64,000 nucleotides of DNA from Catenulispora sp. GP43 (GCF_041260665.1 NZ_JBGCCT010000004.1:310001-374000); one strand, 5' to 3'. Positions 18,988 through 30,676 are shown, counted from the first letter of the stretch. Notes: generated from the sequence alone by a model not told the origin. Numbers and translations: made by a program.

Positions 18988-19383
18988 ATGGACTTCGAAG
19001 CCGCCATCCTCGACCGCGGGGCCGGCTACGCGCTGCTGGACGTGCTGCAGGACGAGACGACACAGAACGCCGCGCTGCCGGCCGTGGAGAAGCTCGCGCC
19101 GGGCTTCACCGACTGGATCGTGACCGCGCTGTTCGGCGGGACGTACCAGCGGGCCGGCCTGACCCTGCGCGAGCGGCAGATCGCGAACCTGGCCGCGCTG
19201 ACCGCCCTGGGCGGCGTGGACCCGCAGCTGATCGGGCACGTGAAGACCAGCGAGCGGGTCGGGATGAGCCGCGAGGAGATCGTGGAGGTGTTCGTGCACC
19301 TGGCGCCGTACGTGGGGGTGCCCAAGGCGCTGGCCGGGCTGCGGGCCGCCGCGACGGCGTTCGACGCCGGGACCGCGCGATGA
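18988..19383 (+). CDS. Carboxymuconolactone decarboxylase (CMD)-family protein
   Basis: This 131-aa all-helical protein fits the CMD family: LTLRERQIANLAALTALGG, then the HVKTSERVGMSREEIVEVFVHLAPYVG helix pair and a C-terminal ALAGLRAA helix. The redox CxxC of AhpD is absent, so it belongs to the decarboxylase-like branch rather than the peroxidase-coupled one. A GGGGAGGA ribosome site precedes the ATG. It overlaps the phosphotriesterase-like gene by 4 nt, so the two act together and are probably controlled by the divergent CGNR protein. Confidence 0.85.
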   Translation: MDFEAAILDRGAGYALLDVLQDETTQNAALPAVEKLAPGFTDWIVTALFGGTYQRAGLTLRERQIANLAALTALGGVDPQLIGHVKTSERVGMSREEIVEVFVHLAPYVGVPKALAGLRAAATAFDAGTAR

Positions 19384-20312
19384 TCCGCACGGTCCTCGGC
19401 GACATCGCGCCCGACGAGCTGGGCGTCACCGACTCCCACGACCACCTGTTCTTCGCCTCGGTGAAGCTGGCCGGCCAGGAGCTCGACGACGCGGCGGCGG
19501 CCGGGGCCGAACTGCGGGCCTTCGCCGCGGCGGGCGGACAGGCACTGGCGCAGTGGACGCCGATGGGACTGGGACGGCGCGCGGAAGAGCTGCCCGCGCT
19601 GTCGCGGGCCACCGGGGTGCACATCATCGCGGCGACCGGGCTGCACCAGGCCGGGCACTACCCGCCGGAGCGGCTCGCCGTGCTGCTCGACGGCCTGGCC
19701 GAGCGCTTCATCGCAGAGCTCGGCGAGGGCCTGCGGCTCGATGAGCAGCCCGATGGGGCACCGCTGCCGGCCCGGGCCGGACTGATCAAGGTGGCCGGCG
19801 ACTTCCACCAAATGGACCGGCACGCCTCAGCCGTCTTCGAGGCGGCCGCCGCCGCGCACCACGCCACCGGGGCGACCATCGCCGTGCACCTGGAAGGCGG
19901 CACCCATCCGCTCGGCGCGCTGACCACGCTGCACGACCGGCTCGGGGTCCCCTCCGGCTCGGTGATCCTCGGCCACCTGAACCGCTTCCCCGACCCCGGA
20001 CCGCACCGCGAGGCCGCCGAGGCGGGCGCCTTCCTCGGCTTCGACGGACCCTCGCGGGCCAACCACGCCACCGACTGGCGGCTGTTCGACCTGCTCGGCG
20101 CGCTCGTCGAGGCCGGCCACGCCGAGCAGGTGCTGCTCGGCGGCGACACCACCAGCGCCGCCGCCCGCGCCGCGAGCGGCGGTGGACCGGGCATCCCGTT
20201 CCTGCTCACCGACATCAGGGCCCGGGCGCTGCGCGACTTCGGCCCCGAGACCGCCGACGCCGTCTTCCGCCGGAACCCGGCGCGCGCCTTCGACACCGAC
20301 TGGCGCCTCTGA
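19380..20312 (+). CDS. Phosphotriesterase-family metal-dependent hydrolase
   Basis: This 310-aa TIM-barrel amidohydrolase keeps all expected binuclear metal ligands: HDH in TDSHDHLFF, the Lys that becomes carboxylated in GLIKVA, His in IAVHLEGG and ILGHLNRF, and the Asp in LLGGDTT. Family members hydrolyse lactones, phosphotriesters or amides; a lactonase role would fit the CMD-family partner but is inference. The ATGA overlap indicates translational coupling. Confidence 0.85.
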   Translation: MIRTVLGDIAPDELGVTDSHDHLFFASVKLAGQELDDAAAAGAELRAFAAAGGQALAQWTPMGLGRRAEELPALSRATGVHIIAATGLHQAGHYPPERLAVLLDGLAERFIAELGEGLRLDEQPDGAPLPARAGLIKVAGDFHQMDRHASAVFEAAAAAHHATGATIAVHLEGGTHPLGALTTLHDRLGVPSGSVILGHLNRFPDPGPHREAAEAGAFLGFDGPSRANHATDWRLFDLLGALVEAGHAEQVLLGGDTTSAAARAASGGGPGIPFLLTDIRARALRDFGPETADAVFRRNPARAFDTDWRL

Positions 20313-20329
20313 GAACGAGGACGAGGACG

Positions 20330-20372
20330 CGGAAGGGCCCGCCGGCGCACATCGCGCGAGCGGGCCCTTCCG
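20330..20372. terminator. Bidirectional terminator hairpin
   Basis: CGGAAGGGCCCGC and GCGGGCCCTTCCG form a perfect 13-bp stem with a 17-nt loop between the convergent hydrolase and nusB genes. Confidence 0.7.
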
Positions 20373-20378
20373 TGTCCT

Positions 20379-20449
20379 GCTTGGTCTTGCTTGGTCTTGC
20401 TTGGTCTTGCTTGGTCTTGCTTGGTCTTGCTTTGATCCTGCCTGGTCCT
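20379..20449. repeat. 10-bp tandem repeat array
   Basis: GCTTGGTCTT is repeated five times without mismatch (20379-20428), followed by two degenerate units to 20449. It fills the gap between a terminator hairpin and the end of nusB. Confidence 0.9.
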
Positions 20450-20461
20450 GCCGGGTGCTGA

Positions 20462-20899
20462 TCAGCGCTTCAAGCTGTCCTTGACCTCGGCTATCCGCGC
20501 CAGCAGCCCGTTGACGAACTGCGGCGACTCGTCGGTCGACATCAGCCGGGCCAGCGAGACCGCCTCGTCCAGGACCACCGCGTCGGGCACGTCGGACTGC
20601 CACAGCAGCTCGTACACGCCGATCCGCAGGACGTTGCGGTCCACGGTCGGCATGCGGTCCAGGGCCCAGCCCTCGCTGTGCTCGTCGAGCAGGTCGTCGA
20701 TCTTGTCCACGTGCTCCAGCACGCCCTCGACCAGGGTCGCCGCGTACGGCTGCACGGCCGGGATCGTGCCCTCGGGCCCCTGGGCGCGGACCCGGGCCTG
20801 GGTGTCGGCCAGGACTGTGCGCGGGTCGACGCCCCGCAGATCCGCCTCGAAGAGGATCTCCAGGGCCCGCTGGCGGGCCTTGCTGCGCGGTGAGGCCAT
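20462..20899 (-). CDS. nusB: Transcription antitermination factor NusB
   Basis: This 145-aa all-helical protein matches NusB: RQRALEILFEADLRG at the N-terminus and the conserved ILRIGVYELLWQSDVPDAVVLDEAV helix region, with PQFVNGLLARI at the end. NusB with NusE (S10) binds boxA RNA in rRNA leaders. Its start overlaps the efp stop by 1 nt. Confidence 0.95.
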   Translation of the reverse strand: MASPRSKARQRALEILFEADLRGVDPRTVLADTQARVRAQGPEGTIPAVQPYAATLVEGVLEHVDKIDDLLDEHSEGWALDRMPTVDRNVLRIGVYELLWQSDVPDAVVLDEAVSLARLMSTDESPQFVNGLLARIAEVKDSLKR

Positions 20900-21462
20900 C
20901 AGCTGCTGACGCGGCCGAGGTAGGAACCGTCGCGGGTGTCGACCTTGACCTTCTCGCCGGTGGTCAGGAACAGCGGGACCTGGATCTCGTGGCCGGTCTC
21001 CAGCTTGGCCGGCTTGGTGCCGCCGGTGGAGCGGTCGCCCTGCAGGCCCGGCTCGGTGTACTCGATCACGAGCTCGACCGCGGCCGGCAGCTCCACGTAC
21101 AAGGGCGTGCCCTCGTTCGTGGCGACCAGGGCCATGGTGCCCTCGAGCATGTAGTTGGCCGCGTCCCCGACGGTGTCGCCGGAGACGTACAGCTGGTCGT
21201 ACGTGTCCATGTCCATGAACACGAAGTCGGTGCCCTCCTGGTAGAGGTACTGCATGTCGCGGCGGTCGACGTTGGCCGTCTCGACCTTGATGCCGGCGTT
21301 GAAGGTCCGGTCGACCACCTTGCCCGAGAGCACGGCCTTGAGCTTCGTGCGCACGAAGGCGGGGCCCTTGCCGGGCTTGACATGCTGGAACTCCACGACA
21401 GACCAGAGCTGGTTGTCGATCTTGAGGACCATGCCGTTCTTCAGATCGTTTGTGGACGCCAC
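20899..21462 (-). CDS. efp: Translation elongation factor P
   Basis: This 187-aa three-domain protein relieves ribosome stalling at polyproline. The loop that reaches the peptidyl-transferase centre reads KPGKGPAF with Lys32 at the tip, the PGKGP class typical of actinobacteria. No modification enzyme gene is present in the window. It lies 61 bp after pepQ and overlaps nusB. Confidence 0.96.
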   Translation of the reverse strand: MASTNDLKNGMVLKIDNQLWSVVEFQHVKPGKGPAFVRTKLKAVLSGKVVDRTFNAGIKVETANVDRRDMQYLYQEGTDFVFMDMDTYDQLYVSGDTVGDAANYMLEGTMALVATNEGTPLYVELPAAVELVIEYTEPGLQGDRSTGGTKPAKLETGHEIQVPLFLTTGEKVKVDTRDGSYLGRVSS

Positions 21463-21523
21463 GTCGGTGTGTACTCCTGCTTCCCGACTGCCGGCCCTGG
21501 CGAGTCAGGCCGCATCCAGCGGC

Positions 21524-22663
21524 CTACAGCACCAGCAGTTCCTTGGTGGTAATGGTGAGCAGCTCCGGACCGCCCTCGGCCTTCGGCCGGACCACCAGGG
21601 TGTCCTCGATGCGGACACCGCCGCGGCCCGGCAGATAGACCCCGGGTTCGACGGTCACCGGAGTGCGATCATCCAGTGTACCCGGCAGGCCGGCACCGAG
21701 CCTCGGGTCCTCATGGATCTCCAGGCCCACGCCGTGTCCGAGGCCGTGTCCGAAGTGCTCGCCGTAGCCGGCCGCCTCGATGACCTGCCGCGCGGCGGCG
21801 TCCACGTCGGCGCAGCGCGCGCCCGGCTCCAACGCCTGCCGCCCGGCCTTCTGCGCGGCGAACACCAGGTCGTAAACCTCGACCTGCCAGTCGGCCGGGG
21901 CCCGGCCGACCACGAAGGTCCGGGTCATGTCGGCGTGGTAGCCCTGGTAGAGCGCGCCGAAGTCGATCTTGAGGAACTCCCCCTCGCCGACCCGGCGCTC
22001 CCCGGGCCGGTGGTGCGGCACCGCGGAGTTCGGGCCGCAGGCCACGATCGTGTCGAAGGCCCGGCCGTCGGCGCCGTGGTCGGTCATCCGGCGCTCCAAC
22101 TCCTGCGCGATGTGCCGCTCGGTGCGCCCGATCAGGATGGACTCGGTCAGCTCGGCCAGCGCCCGGTCGGAGATGGCGCAGGCCTCGCGGATGAGCGCGA
22201 TCTCACTCTCGTCCTTGACCCGGCGCAGCTCCTCCACCGCGTGCCCGAGCCCGACCAGGTTCGCGGCCGGCGCGGCCGCGGTCAGCTCGGCGGAGAGCTG
22301 CCGGTGCTCCTCGACGGTGATCTCGTGCTCCTCCACGGCGATCCGCCGCAGCCCGTCCTTGGCGGCCCGCTCGACCAGCGCCGGCGCGCAGTGCCGGACG
22401 ATGATCCGCTCCACGTCCGGCACCTCGGAGGCGGCCTGGGTGTCGTAGCGGAAGTCGGTGCAGAACACCGCGCCGCCCCGGGTGACCAGCACGGCGCCGT
22501 TGGAGCCGGTGAAGCCGGTCAGGTAGCGGACGTTCACCAGCTTGGTGACCAGCGCGGCGTCCGCGTCCACCGCCTCCAGCCGGGCCCGCAGCCGTTCGCG
22601 GCGGGCGGCGTACGCCGGGGGGTCGATGGCGGCGGGTCCGGTTGCGCTGCGGTCTGCGGTCAT
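21524..22663 (-). CDS. pepQ: M24 family Xaa-Pro peptidase
   Basis: This 379-aa protein has the creatinase N-terminal domain and a pita-bread M24 domain with metal ligands in FLKIDFGALYQGYHADMTR (Asp/Asp), GHGLGHGVGLEIHE (His), and Glu residues in VTVEPGVYLPGRGGVRIED. It cleaves Xaa-Pro bonds. It lies between aroQ and efp, as in related actinobacteria. A 7-bp hairpin (21507-21525) overlaps its stop codon. Confidence 0.88.
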   Translation of the reverse strand: MTADRSATGPAAIDPPAYAARRERLRARLEAVDADAALVTKLVNVRYLTGFTGSNGAVLVTRGGAVFCTDFRYDTQAASEVPDVERIIVRHCAPALVERAAKDGLRRIAVEEHEITVEEHRQLSAELTAAAPAANLVGLGHAVEELRRVKDESEIALIREACAISDRALAELTESILIGRTERHIAQELERRMTDHGADGRAFDTIVACGPNSAVPHHRPGERRVGEGEFLKIDFGALYQGYHADMTRTFVVGRAPADWQVEVYDLVFAAQKAGRQALEPGARCADVDAAARQVIEAAGYGEHFGHGLGHGVGLEIHEDPRLGAGLPGTLDDRTPVTVEPGVYLPGRGGVRIEDTLVVRPKAEGGPELLTITTKELLVL

Positions 22664-22687
22664 GCCCCCCAGACTACGAAGCTCCGT

Positions 22688-24733
<2,046 letters not shown>

Positions 24734-24737
<4 letters not shown>

Positions 24738-25957
24738 GCCTGCGCCCCCTGCTCAGGCCCTGCGATCCGCACGGGCATGTTCGCGAGGTAGGACTCGTAG
24801 TTGCGCCGGGTCTCCCGCACCGAGTCGCCGCCGAACTTCTCCAGCACCGCGTCGGCCAGCACCAGCGCGACCATCGCCTCCGCGACGACACCGGCCGCCG
24901 GAACCGCACAGACATCCGAGCGCTGGTGGTGCGCCACGGCCGACTCACCGGTAGCGGTGTCCACGGTGCCCAGGGCCCGCGGAACGGTCGCGATCGGCTT
25001 CATCGCGGCCCGCACCCTCAGCACCTCACCGGTGGACATGCCACCCTCGGTACCACCGCTGTGGCCGGTACGGCGCCGCACGGAAAGCGGGTCGCTGCCC
25101 ACCGCCTCCATCTCGTCATGGGCCTGCGAGCCGGGGATACGGGCCAGCAGGAAACCGTCGCCGATCTCCACACCCTTGATGGCCTGGATCCCCATGACAG
25201 CCCCGGCCAGCCTGGCGTCCAGGCGCCGGTCGGACTGCACATGCGAACCCAGACCCGGCGGCAGACCGTAGACGACCACCTCGACGACACCACCCAACGT
25301 GTCGCCGTCCTTGTGCGCCTGATCGATCTCGGCGATCATCGCCGCCTCAGCCTGCGGATCCAGACAGCGCACCGGCGAGGCGTCGAGCTTCTCGACATCC
25401 CCGGGCAGCGGCAGGACGGCATCACGCGGCGACTCGGCGGCCCCGATCCCGACCACATGCGAGACGATCTCAGCCCCGATGGCCTGCCGCAGGAAATCCC
25501 GCGCCACCTCGCCGAGCGCCACCCGCGCCGCGGTCTCCCGGGCCGAGGCACGCTCCAGCACCGGCCGGGCGTCATCGAAGCCGTACTTCTGCATGCCGGC
25601 CAGATCCGCATGACCGGGACGCGGCCGGGTCAACGGCGCATTGCGCGCCTGCGCGTCCAGCACCTCGGGATCGACCGGGTCGGCGGCCATGACCGTCTCC
25701 CACTTCGGCCACTCGGTGTTGCCCACCTGGATCGCGATGGGGCCACCCTGCGTGAGCCCGTGCCGCACACCACCGAGGATGGTCACCTGGTCCTGCTCGA
25801 ACTTCATGCGCGCGCCGCGCCCATAGCCGAGGCGACGCCGGGCGAGGGCATCGGTGATGGCCTTGGTGGACGTCTCGACCCCGGCAGGCAGTCCTTCGAG
25901 GACCGCGGTGAGGGCCGGACCGTGGGATTCCCCTGCGGTGAGCCAACGTAGCGACAT
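24734..25957 (-). CDS. aroC: Chorismate synthase
   Basis: This 407-aa FMN-dependent enzyme makes chorismate from EPSP. Family motifs are GESHGPAL at the N-terminus, [26 protein letters not shown] and the [17 protein letters not shown]-terminus. The start at 25957 gives [11 protein letters not shown]; longer in-frame starts upstream lack family sequence and run into the divergent promoter region. It is the first gene of the aroC-aroK-aroB-aroQ unit. Confidence 0.96.
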
Positions 25958-26133
25958 GGTGCGATTCTTCCACGTCTTGACAGGCGAGCCGGACGACGTT
26001 CGGGGAGTGGACGAGCCCCGAGACCACACGCTGGGTGTCCCGGGTCTTGCCACGCGCTCATGAACCCAAATCCCGTTGCACACCGCACCCGCCCGCTGGC
26101 ACAGTGCCAAGTTCGCCCCCGGAAGGACAGCCC

Positions 26134-26928
26134 GTGGTCGTCTACGCCCTCATCTCCCGACAAGCGTTCCGGCGCTACCTCACCTACCGCGGCGCCCTGC
26201 TCGGCGGCGTACTGGCCAACACCGTCTTCGGCGCCATCAAGGCGTTCATCATGACCGCCGTCTGGGCGCAGCGGCCGAGCATCGGCGGCTACGGCCTGGC
26301 CGACGCCCTCACCTATGTCTTCCTCGCGCAAGCGATGATCGGTCCGATGTCGCTGCTGGCCAACGGCCTCGACATCCCGGCCCGCGTCAGGTCCGGGGAC
26401 ATCGGGACCGACCTGTTCCGGCCGGTCGACTTCCAGAACTACTGGCTGGCCACCGATCTGGGCCGTGCGGCCTTCGCCGTCCTGGGCCGGAGCGTCGTGC
26501 CCTTCGTGATCGGCGCGCTGCTGTTCCACCTGCACGTCCCGGAGGATCCGCGCGTCTGGGCCGCGTTCCTGGTGGCGGTGTTCCTCGGCACCATCGTCAG
26601 CTTCGCGCTGCGCTACCTGGCGGCGATGTCCGCCTTCTGGCTGCTGGACGAGAAGGGCGTGACCGGCCTGGCCAACGTCCTGACCTCGTTCCTCGGCGGC
26701 ATGATCGTGCCGCTGGTGCTGTTCCCCGGCTGGCTGGGGCACCTGGCGCGGATGCTGCCGTGGGCCTCGCTGGTGCAGCTGCCGGCCGACGTGTTCCTCG
26801 GGAAGCGCACGGGGGCCGCGATCGGCGGGGCGTACCTGTTCGAGATCGGCTGGGCCGCGGCGCTGCTGCTGGCCGGGCGGCTGGTCACGCGGCGGGCCCG
26901 GCACCGGGTGGTGGTCCAGGGTGGCTGA
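26134..26928 (+). CDS. ABC-2 type permease, first of a pair
   Basis: This 264-aa integral membrane protein has about six hydrophobic segments and resembles the ABC2_membrane_6 permeases found in viologen/drug exporters. The GTG at 26134 has an ideal GGAAGGA site 6 nt upstream. The end overlaps the second permease gene by 8 bp, and an ATPase follows, so the three encode a complete heterodimeric exporter. Substrate is unknown. The unit is divergent from aroC. Confidence 0.85.
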   Translation: MVVYALISRQAFRRYLTYRGALLGGVLANTVFGAIKAFIMTAVWAQRPSIGGYGLADALTYVFLAQAMIGPMSLLANGLDIPARVRSGDIGTDLFRPVDFQNYWLATDLGRAAFAVLGRSVVPFVIGALLFHLHVPEDPRVWAAFLVAVFLGTIVSFALRYLAAMSAFWLLDEKGVTGLANVLTSFLGGMIVPLVLFPGWLGHLARMLPWASLVQLPADVFLGKRTGAAIGGAYLFEIGWAAALLLAGRLVTRRARHRVVVQGG

Positions 26929-27781
26929 AACCAGGGTTGCCGAGACCAGGGTGGCTGAACCGGGTCTGGAGGGAACGCCGCCAGGAGCAGTGGCGACATA
27001 CATATGGACCGCCCGAATGTGGGGACGCTCCGCGCTCCAATACCGCGCCTCAATGATCCTGACCATGGTGAACTCCGGCTTCACCGCCAGCCTGGAACTC
27101 TTGGGCATCCTGGTCGTCTTCGGCAACGTCAGCTCCATCGGCGGCTTCTCACTACCGGAAGCGCTCTACCTCTACGGAACCGCCCAAGCCGCCTTCTTCA
27201 CCAGCGACCTGCTCTTCACCGGCACCGAATACCTCGCCGACCGCATCCGCCTCGGCACCTTCGACGGCCTGCTGATCCGCCCAGTCGGCGTCCTCCCCCA
27301 GGTGTTCGCCGACCAGTTCACGCCCCGCCGCCTGGCGCCGCTGGTCCCGGCCTACGCCGCGCTGGCGATCGGCGTGGCCCGGGCACCGGTGCACTGGACG
27401 CCGCTGCGTGCCGCGATGGTGCCCTACACGCTGCTGATCGGCGTCGCGGTGTTCGGGGCGATCTGGATCCTGGTCGGCGCGTTCCAGATCGTCGCCGCCG
27501 ACGCCTCGGAGGTGATGAACAGCATCACCTACGGCGGTCAGTTCATGACCTCCTATCCCTTGTCGCTGTACGGCCGCAAGCTGATGCTGTTCCTGACCTT
27601 CGGCCTGCCGTTGGCCTACGTGAACTGGCAACCCACGCTCTACGTCCTGGGCCACCCCGACCCGCTCGGCACCCCCGCCTTCCTCCGCTTCGCCGGGCCG
27701 CTGTTCGCCGCGGCCCTGTGGGCGCTGGCGCTGCTCGCGTGGCGCCAGGCCCTGCGCCACCACCGATCCACCGGGAGCTGA
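26921..27781 (+). CDS. ABC-2 type permease, second of a pair
   Basis: This 286-aa membrane protein is a second ABC2_membrane_6-like permease with about six transmembrane segments. The N-terminus from the GTG at 26921 is a short repeat ([13 protein letters not shown]) encoded by near-identical 15-bp units; GTG 26951 is an alternative start that would remove it. It stops 5 bp before the ATPase start. Confidence 0.85.
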   Translation: MAETRVAETRVAEPGLEGTPPGAVATYIWTARMWGRSALQYRASMILTMVNSGFTASLELLGILVVFGNVSSIGGFSLPEALYLYGTAQAAFFTSDLLFTGTEYLADRIRLGTFDGLLIRPVGVLPQVFADQFTPRRLAPLVPAYAALAIGVARAPVHWTPLRAAMVPYTLLIGVAVFGAIWILVGAFQIVAADASEVMNSITYGGQFMTSYPLSLYGRKLMLFLTFGLPLAYVNWQPTLYVLGHPDPLGTPAFLRFAGPLFAAALWALALLAWRQALRHHRSTGS

Positions 27782-27786
27782 CCGCC

Positions 27787-28740
27787 GTGACCTCTGTGAT
27801 CATCGAGGCCGAGAACCTGTCGAAGACCTACACGCTGCGCAAGAAGGCCGGCCGCCTGAAACGCGAGCGGACCACCGTCGAGGCGGTCCGCGACCTGAAC
27901 CTCGCCGTCGCCGAGGGAGAGCTGCTGGGCTACATCGGGCCGAACGGCGCGGGGAAGTCCACTTCGATCAAGATGTTCACCGGCATCCTGTCCCCTTCCT
28001 CCGGGACGCTGCGGGTGGCCGGATTGGAGCCGATCCGCGACCGCAAGCAGTTGGCCCGGCGCATCGGCGTGGTGTTCGGGCAGCGCACCACGCTGTGGTG
28101 GGACCTGCCGCTTCGCGACTCCTTCGCGCTGCTGCACCGGATGTACGCGGTCCCGGACGCGCGGTTCGCGGCGAACCTCAAACGCTACGTCGCCCTGCTT
28201 GAGCTGGAGCCCCTGCTGGACACGCCGGTCCGCCAGCTCAGTCTCGGCCAGCGCATGCGCGGCGACCTGACCGCGGCGCTGCTGCACGAACCGGCCGTGC
28301 TCTACCTGGACGAGCCGACGATCGGCCTGGACGTCACCAGCAAGGCCGTGGTCCGCGAGTTCCTGTCCGAGCTGAACCGCGAGCAGGGCACGACGATCGT
28401 GCTCACCACCCACGACCTGGACGACATCGAGCGCCTGTGCCGCCGGGTGGTGGTCATCGACCACGGGACCGTCGCCTACGACGGCGAGCTGACCGCGCTG
28501 CGAGCCCGGGTCGCCGCGGACCGGACGCTGGTCGTCGACCTCGCCGGGCCGGGCCCGGCGATCGACGTGCCGGGCGCGACGGTCACCCGGGTCGACGGCG
28601 CTCGGCAGTGGCTGGCGTTCCCGGCGGAGGCGAACGCGGCGGCTCTGGTGGCCGCGATCGCGGCGCGCTACGAGTTGCTGGATGTGTCGATCCGCGACGC
28701 AGACATCGAAGAAGTTATTCGCAACCTGTACACAGGCTGA
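27787..28740 (+). CDS. ABC exporter ATP-binding protein
   Basis: This 317-aa ATPase has Walker A GPNGAGKST, the signature LSLGQRMRGD, Walker B AVLYLDEPT and the H-loop TTHDLDD. A basic N-terminal insertion (RKKAGRLKRERTTVEAV) and a C-terminal ~80-residue accessory domain are typical of the ABC-2 subfamily paired with such permeases. The GTG at 27787 is used; another GTG is three codons later. Confidence 0.88.
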   Translation: MTSVIIEAENLSKTYTLRKKAGRLKRERTTVEAVRDLNLAVAEGELLGYIGPNGAGKSTSIKMFTGILSPSSGTLRVAGLEPIRDRKQLARRIGVVFGQRTTLWWDLPLRDSFALLHRMYAVPDARFAANLKRYVALLELEPLLDTPVRQLSLGQRMRGDLTAALLHEPAVLYLDEPTIGLDVTSKAVVREFLSELNREQGTTIVLTTHDLDDIERLCRRVVVIDHGTVAYDGELTALRARVAADRTLVVDLAGPGPAIDVPGATVTRVDGARQWLAFPAEANAAALVAAIAARYELLDVSIRDADIEEVIRNLYTG

Positions 28741-28802
28741 TACGGTAACCCGGCAATCTCGGGCGTAGCTGCTGGTCTGCACCATCTTCTCTGGGAGGCG
28801 CG

Positions 28803-30602
28803 TTGTCCGGATCGACGGTCCCCGGGTACACCGGAACCCGGGTGCTCGGCACTGGAGAAGCCGGCCGGATCGACGAGGCCGTGCACGACGCGAGCGGCGA
28901 CCGGGTCGCGGTCACGTACCTGAGCGGGCAGCTGTGCTCGGACGAGGTGTTCCGCGAACGCTTCCGCCGGGAGGCGGAGCTTCTGGCGGGCCTGGAGCTC
29001 CCGAACGTGGTGCGGGTCCGTGATCTGGTGGAGTCCGGGAACGACATGGCGCTGGTCACGGACGCGGCGGAGGGCGCAGCACTGCGGAGGGTGCTCGCGA
29101 TCTCCGGTCCGCTGTCCCCGGAGGCGGCGCTCGCGGTGCTGCGCGGGTCGCTGCTCGGGCTGGGCGCCGCCGGCGAGATCGGGGTCGTGCACCGGGACTA
29201 CCAGCCCTCGGACGTGGTGATCGCCCCCGACGGGGCGGTGAAGGTGGGCGGCTTCGGGCTCGCGGTGCGGACCGAGGCGATGATGCCCGCGCCCGGTACG
29301 CCTTCTTATATGGCGCCTGAGTTGTGGGAGGGTGCGTCGCCAGCACCGGTGTCCGATATATACGCGGCCACGGCCACCTTCTACGAGTGCCTGACCGGGC
29401 GTGTGCCGTACTCGGCGGACTCCGTGTTCGAGCTGCAGACCATGCACCGGGCGGCGCCGATACCCGTGGCCGACGTGCCGGCGGCGCTGGCGCCCTTGCT
29501 GGCATTGGGGTTGGCCAAGACTCCGGCGGAGCGGCCGGCGACCGCCGCGGCGTTCCTGGCCGAGCTGGAAGCGGCCGCGGTCGTGGAGTACGGGCTGGAG
29601 TGGGAGTCGCGCGGACGGCAGGCGCTGGCGGCTTCGGTGGCGGCGCTCCCCGAAGACGCCATGTTCGAGGTGCCGACGAGTGTGCTGCATTTCGTTTCGG
29701 CCGACGCCCAGGACGCCGCCGCCACCGCGTTCGACGGCGTGGGGATGGGGCGCGGGACCAAGATCGGAATCGGCGCGGCCGTGATCGCGGTGATCGGGGC
29801 GGTGGTGGCGGCGATGGCCCTGTCCCCCGGCAAGCACAGCGCGGCGGCGGCCGGGCCGTCCGGCGGGATCGTGTCGAGCGGCGCGGACCGGGCCTCGTCG
29901 GCGGACGGCGGGGCGTCGCCCGGGGTGGCGGGAGCCGATCCGAAGCCGGGTTCGAGCCCTGTGGGCAGCGGCTCCTCAGGCTCGGCGACGACCGGGACCG
30001 GGACCTCGACAAGCGGCCCGAGCACGGCGACGACCTCGAAGACCGGCCCGGGCTCGACGCCGGCGACCACGGCGACGCTGGTCGGCCTGCCGGTGCCGAC
30101 GCTGAACTCCTGGGACCCGCCGCCGACCTCCCCGCCGACCGAGCCGCCGACCACGACCGGCCCCGGCACCACGACCGGGAGCAGCACCCCGCCGACGACG
30201 CCGAGCGTCACGGTGACGATCTCGGCCAGCGCCAGCATGACGAAGAGCTCGTACAGCGGGCCGTGCCCGCCGACCGATCCGCCGACGGGGGCGGTGACCT
30301 TCACCGTGGGCGGGCTGCCGACCGGCAGTTCGGTGCCGATCACCTACCACTGGCACGTGGTCGGCGCGGCCGGGAGCGGCTCGGGCAGCGGCGAGCTCGA
30401 CGCGCGCGACGGCACCACGACGACCGGGTTCACGGTCACGGTCGACCAGCATGCGCAGCAGAAGGGACTGTCCGGCACAGTCGAGGTCACGTGGAGCGCG
30501 CCGGGCACGTCCGGGGGCACGGCGACCGCCGGGTCCGTGGACATCGTCTGCACCCCCGGCAGCGGGGCCAGCAGCGGCGGCGGCGCCACGAGCGGCGGCT
30601 GA
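28803..30602 (+). CDS. Membrane pseudokinase with extracellular Ig-like domain
   Basis: This 599-aa protein has a Hanks-type kinase fold at about 8-255, one transmembrane helix at 321-340, a Ser/Thr/Pro/Gly-rich linker and a C-terminal extracellular domain (about 455-585) with two Cys, in GPCPP and VDIVCTP. Several catalytic residues are replaced: the VAIK Lys is Thr38, the HRDxKPxN loop reads HRDYQPSD (Lys to Gln134, Asn to Asp137), and the DFG Asp is Gly150 (GFG). HRD Asp132 and the APE motif remain. It is therefore probably a pseudokinase that binds or senses rather than phosphorylates. The TTG start has GGGAGG upstream. It lies 62 bp after the exporter ATPase on the same strand. Confidence 0.85.
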   Translation: MSGSTVPGYTGTRVLGTGEAGRIDEAVHDASGDRVAVTYLSGQLCSDEVFRERFRREAELLAGLELPNVVRVRDLVESGNDMALVTDAAEGAALRRVLAISGPLSPEAALAVLRGSLLGLGAAGEIGVVHRDYQPSDVVIAPDGAVKVGGFGLAVRTEAMMPAPGTPSYMAPELWEGASPAPVSDIYAATATFYECLTGRVPYSADSVFELQTMHRAAPIPVADVPAALAPLLALGLAKTPAERPATAAAFLAELEAAAVVEYGLEWESRGRQALAASVAALPEDAMFEVPTSVLHFVSADAQDAAATAFDGVGMGRGTKIGIGAAVIAVIGAVVAAMALSPGKHSAAAAGPSGGIVSSGADRASSADGGASPGVAGADPKPGSSPVGSGSSGSATTGTGTSTSGPSTATTSKTGPGSTPATTATLVGLPVPTLNSWDPPPTSPPTEPPTTTGPGTTTGSSTPPTTPSVTVTISASASMTKSSYSGPCPPTDPPTGAVTFTVGGLPTGSSVPITYHWHVVGAAGSGSGSGELDARDGTTTTGFTVTVDQHAQQKGLSGTVEVTWSAPGTSGGTATAGSVDIVCTPGSGASSGGGATSGG

Positions 30603-30606
30603 GCAA

Positions 30607-30672
30607 CCCGCCGAGTGCCCGCCGAGTGCCCGCCGAGTGCCCGCTGAGCACCCGCCGAGCACCCGCCGAACG
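30607..30672. repeat. 11-bp tandem repeat, six units
   Basis: CCCGCCGAGTG is repeated three times exactly, followed by three variant units ending in GCTGAGCA, GCCGAGCA and GCCGAACG. It fills the convergent gap between the pseudokinase and TetR genes. Confidence 0.9.
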
Positions 30673-30676
30673 CCTG

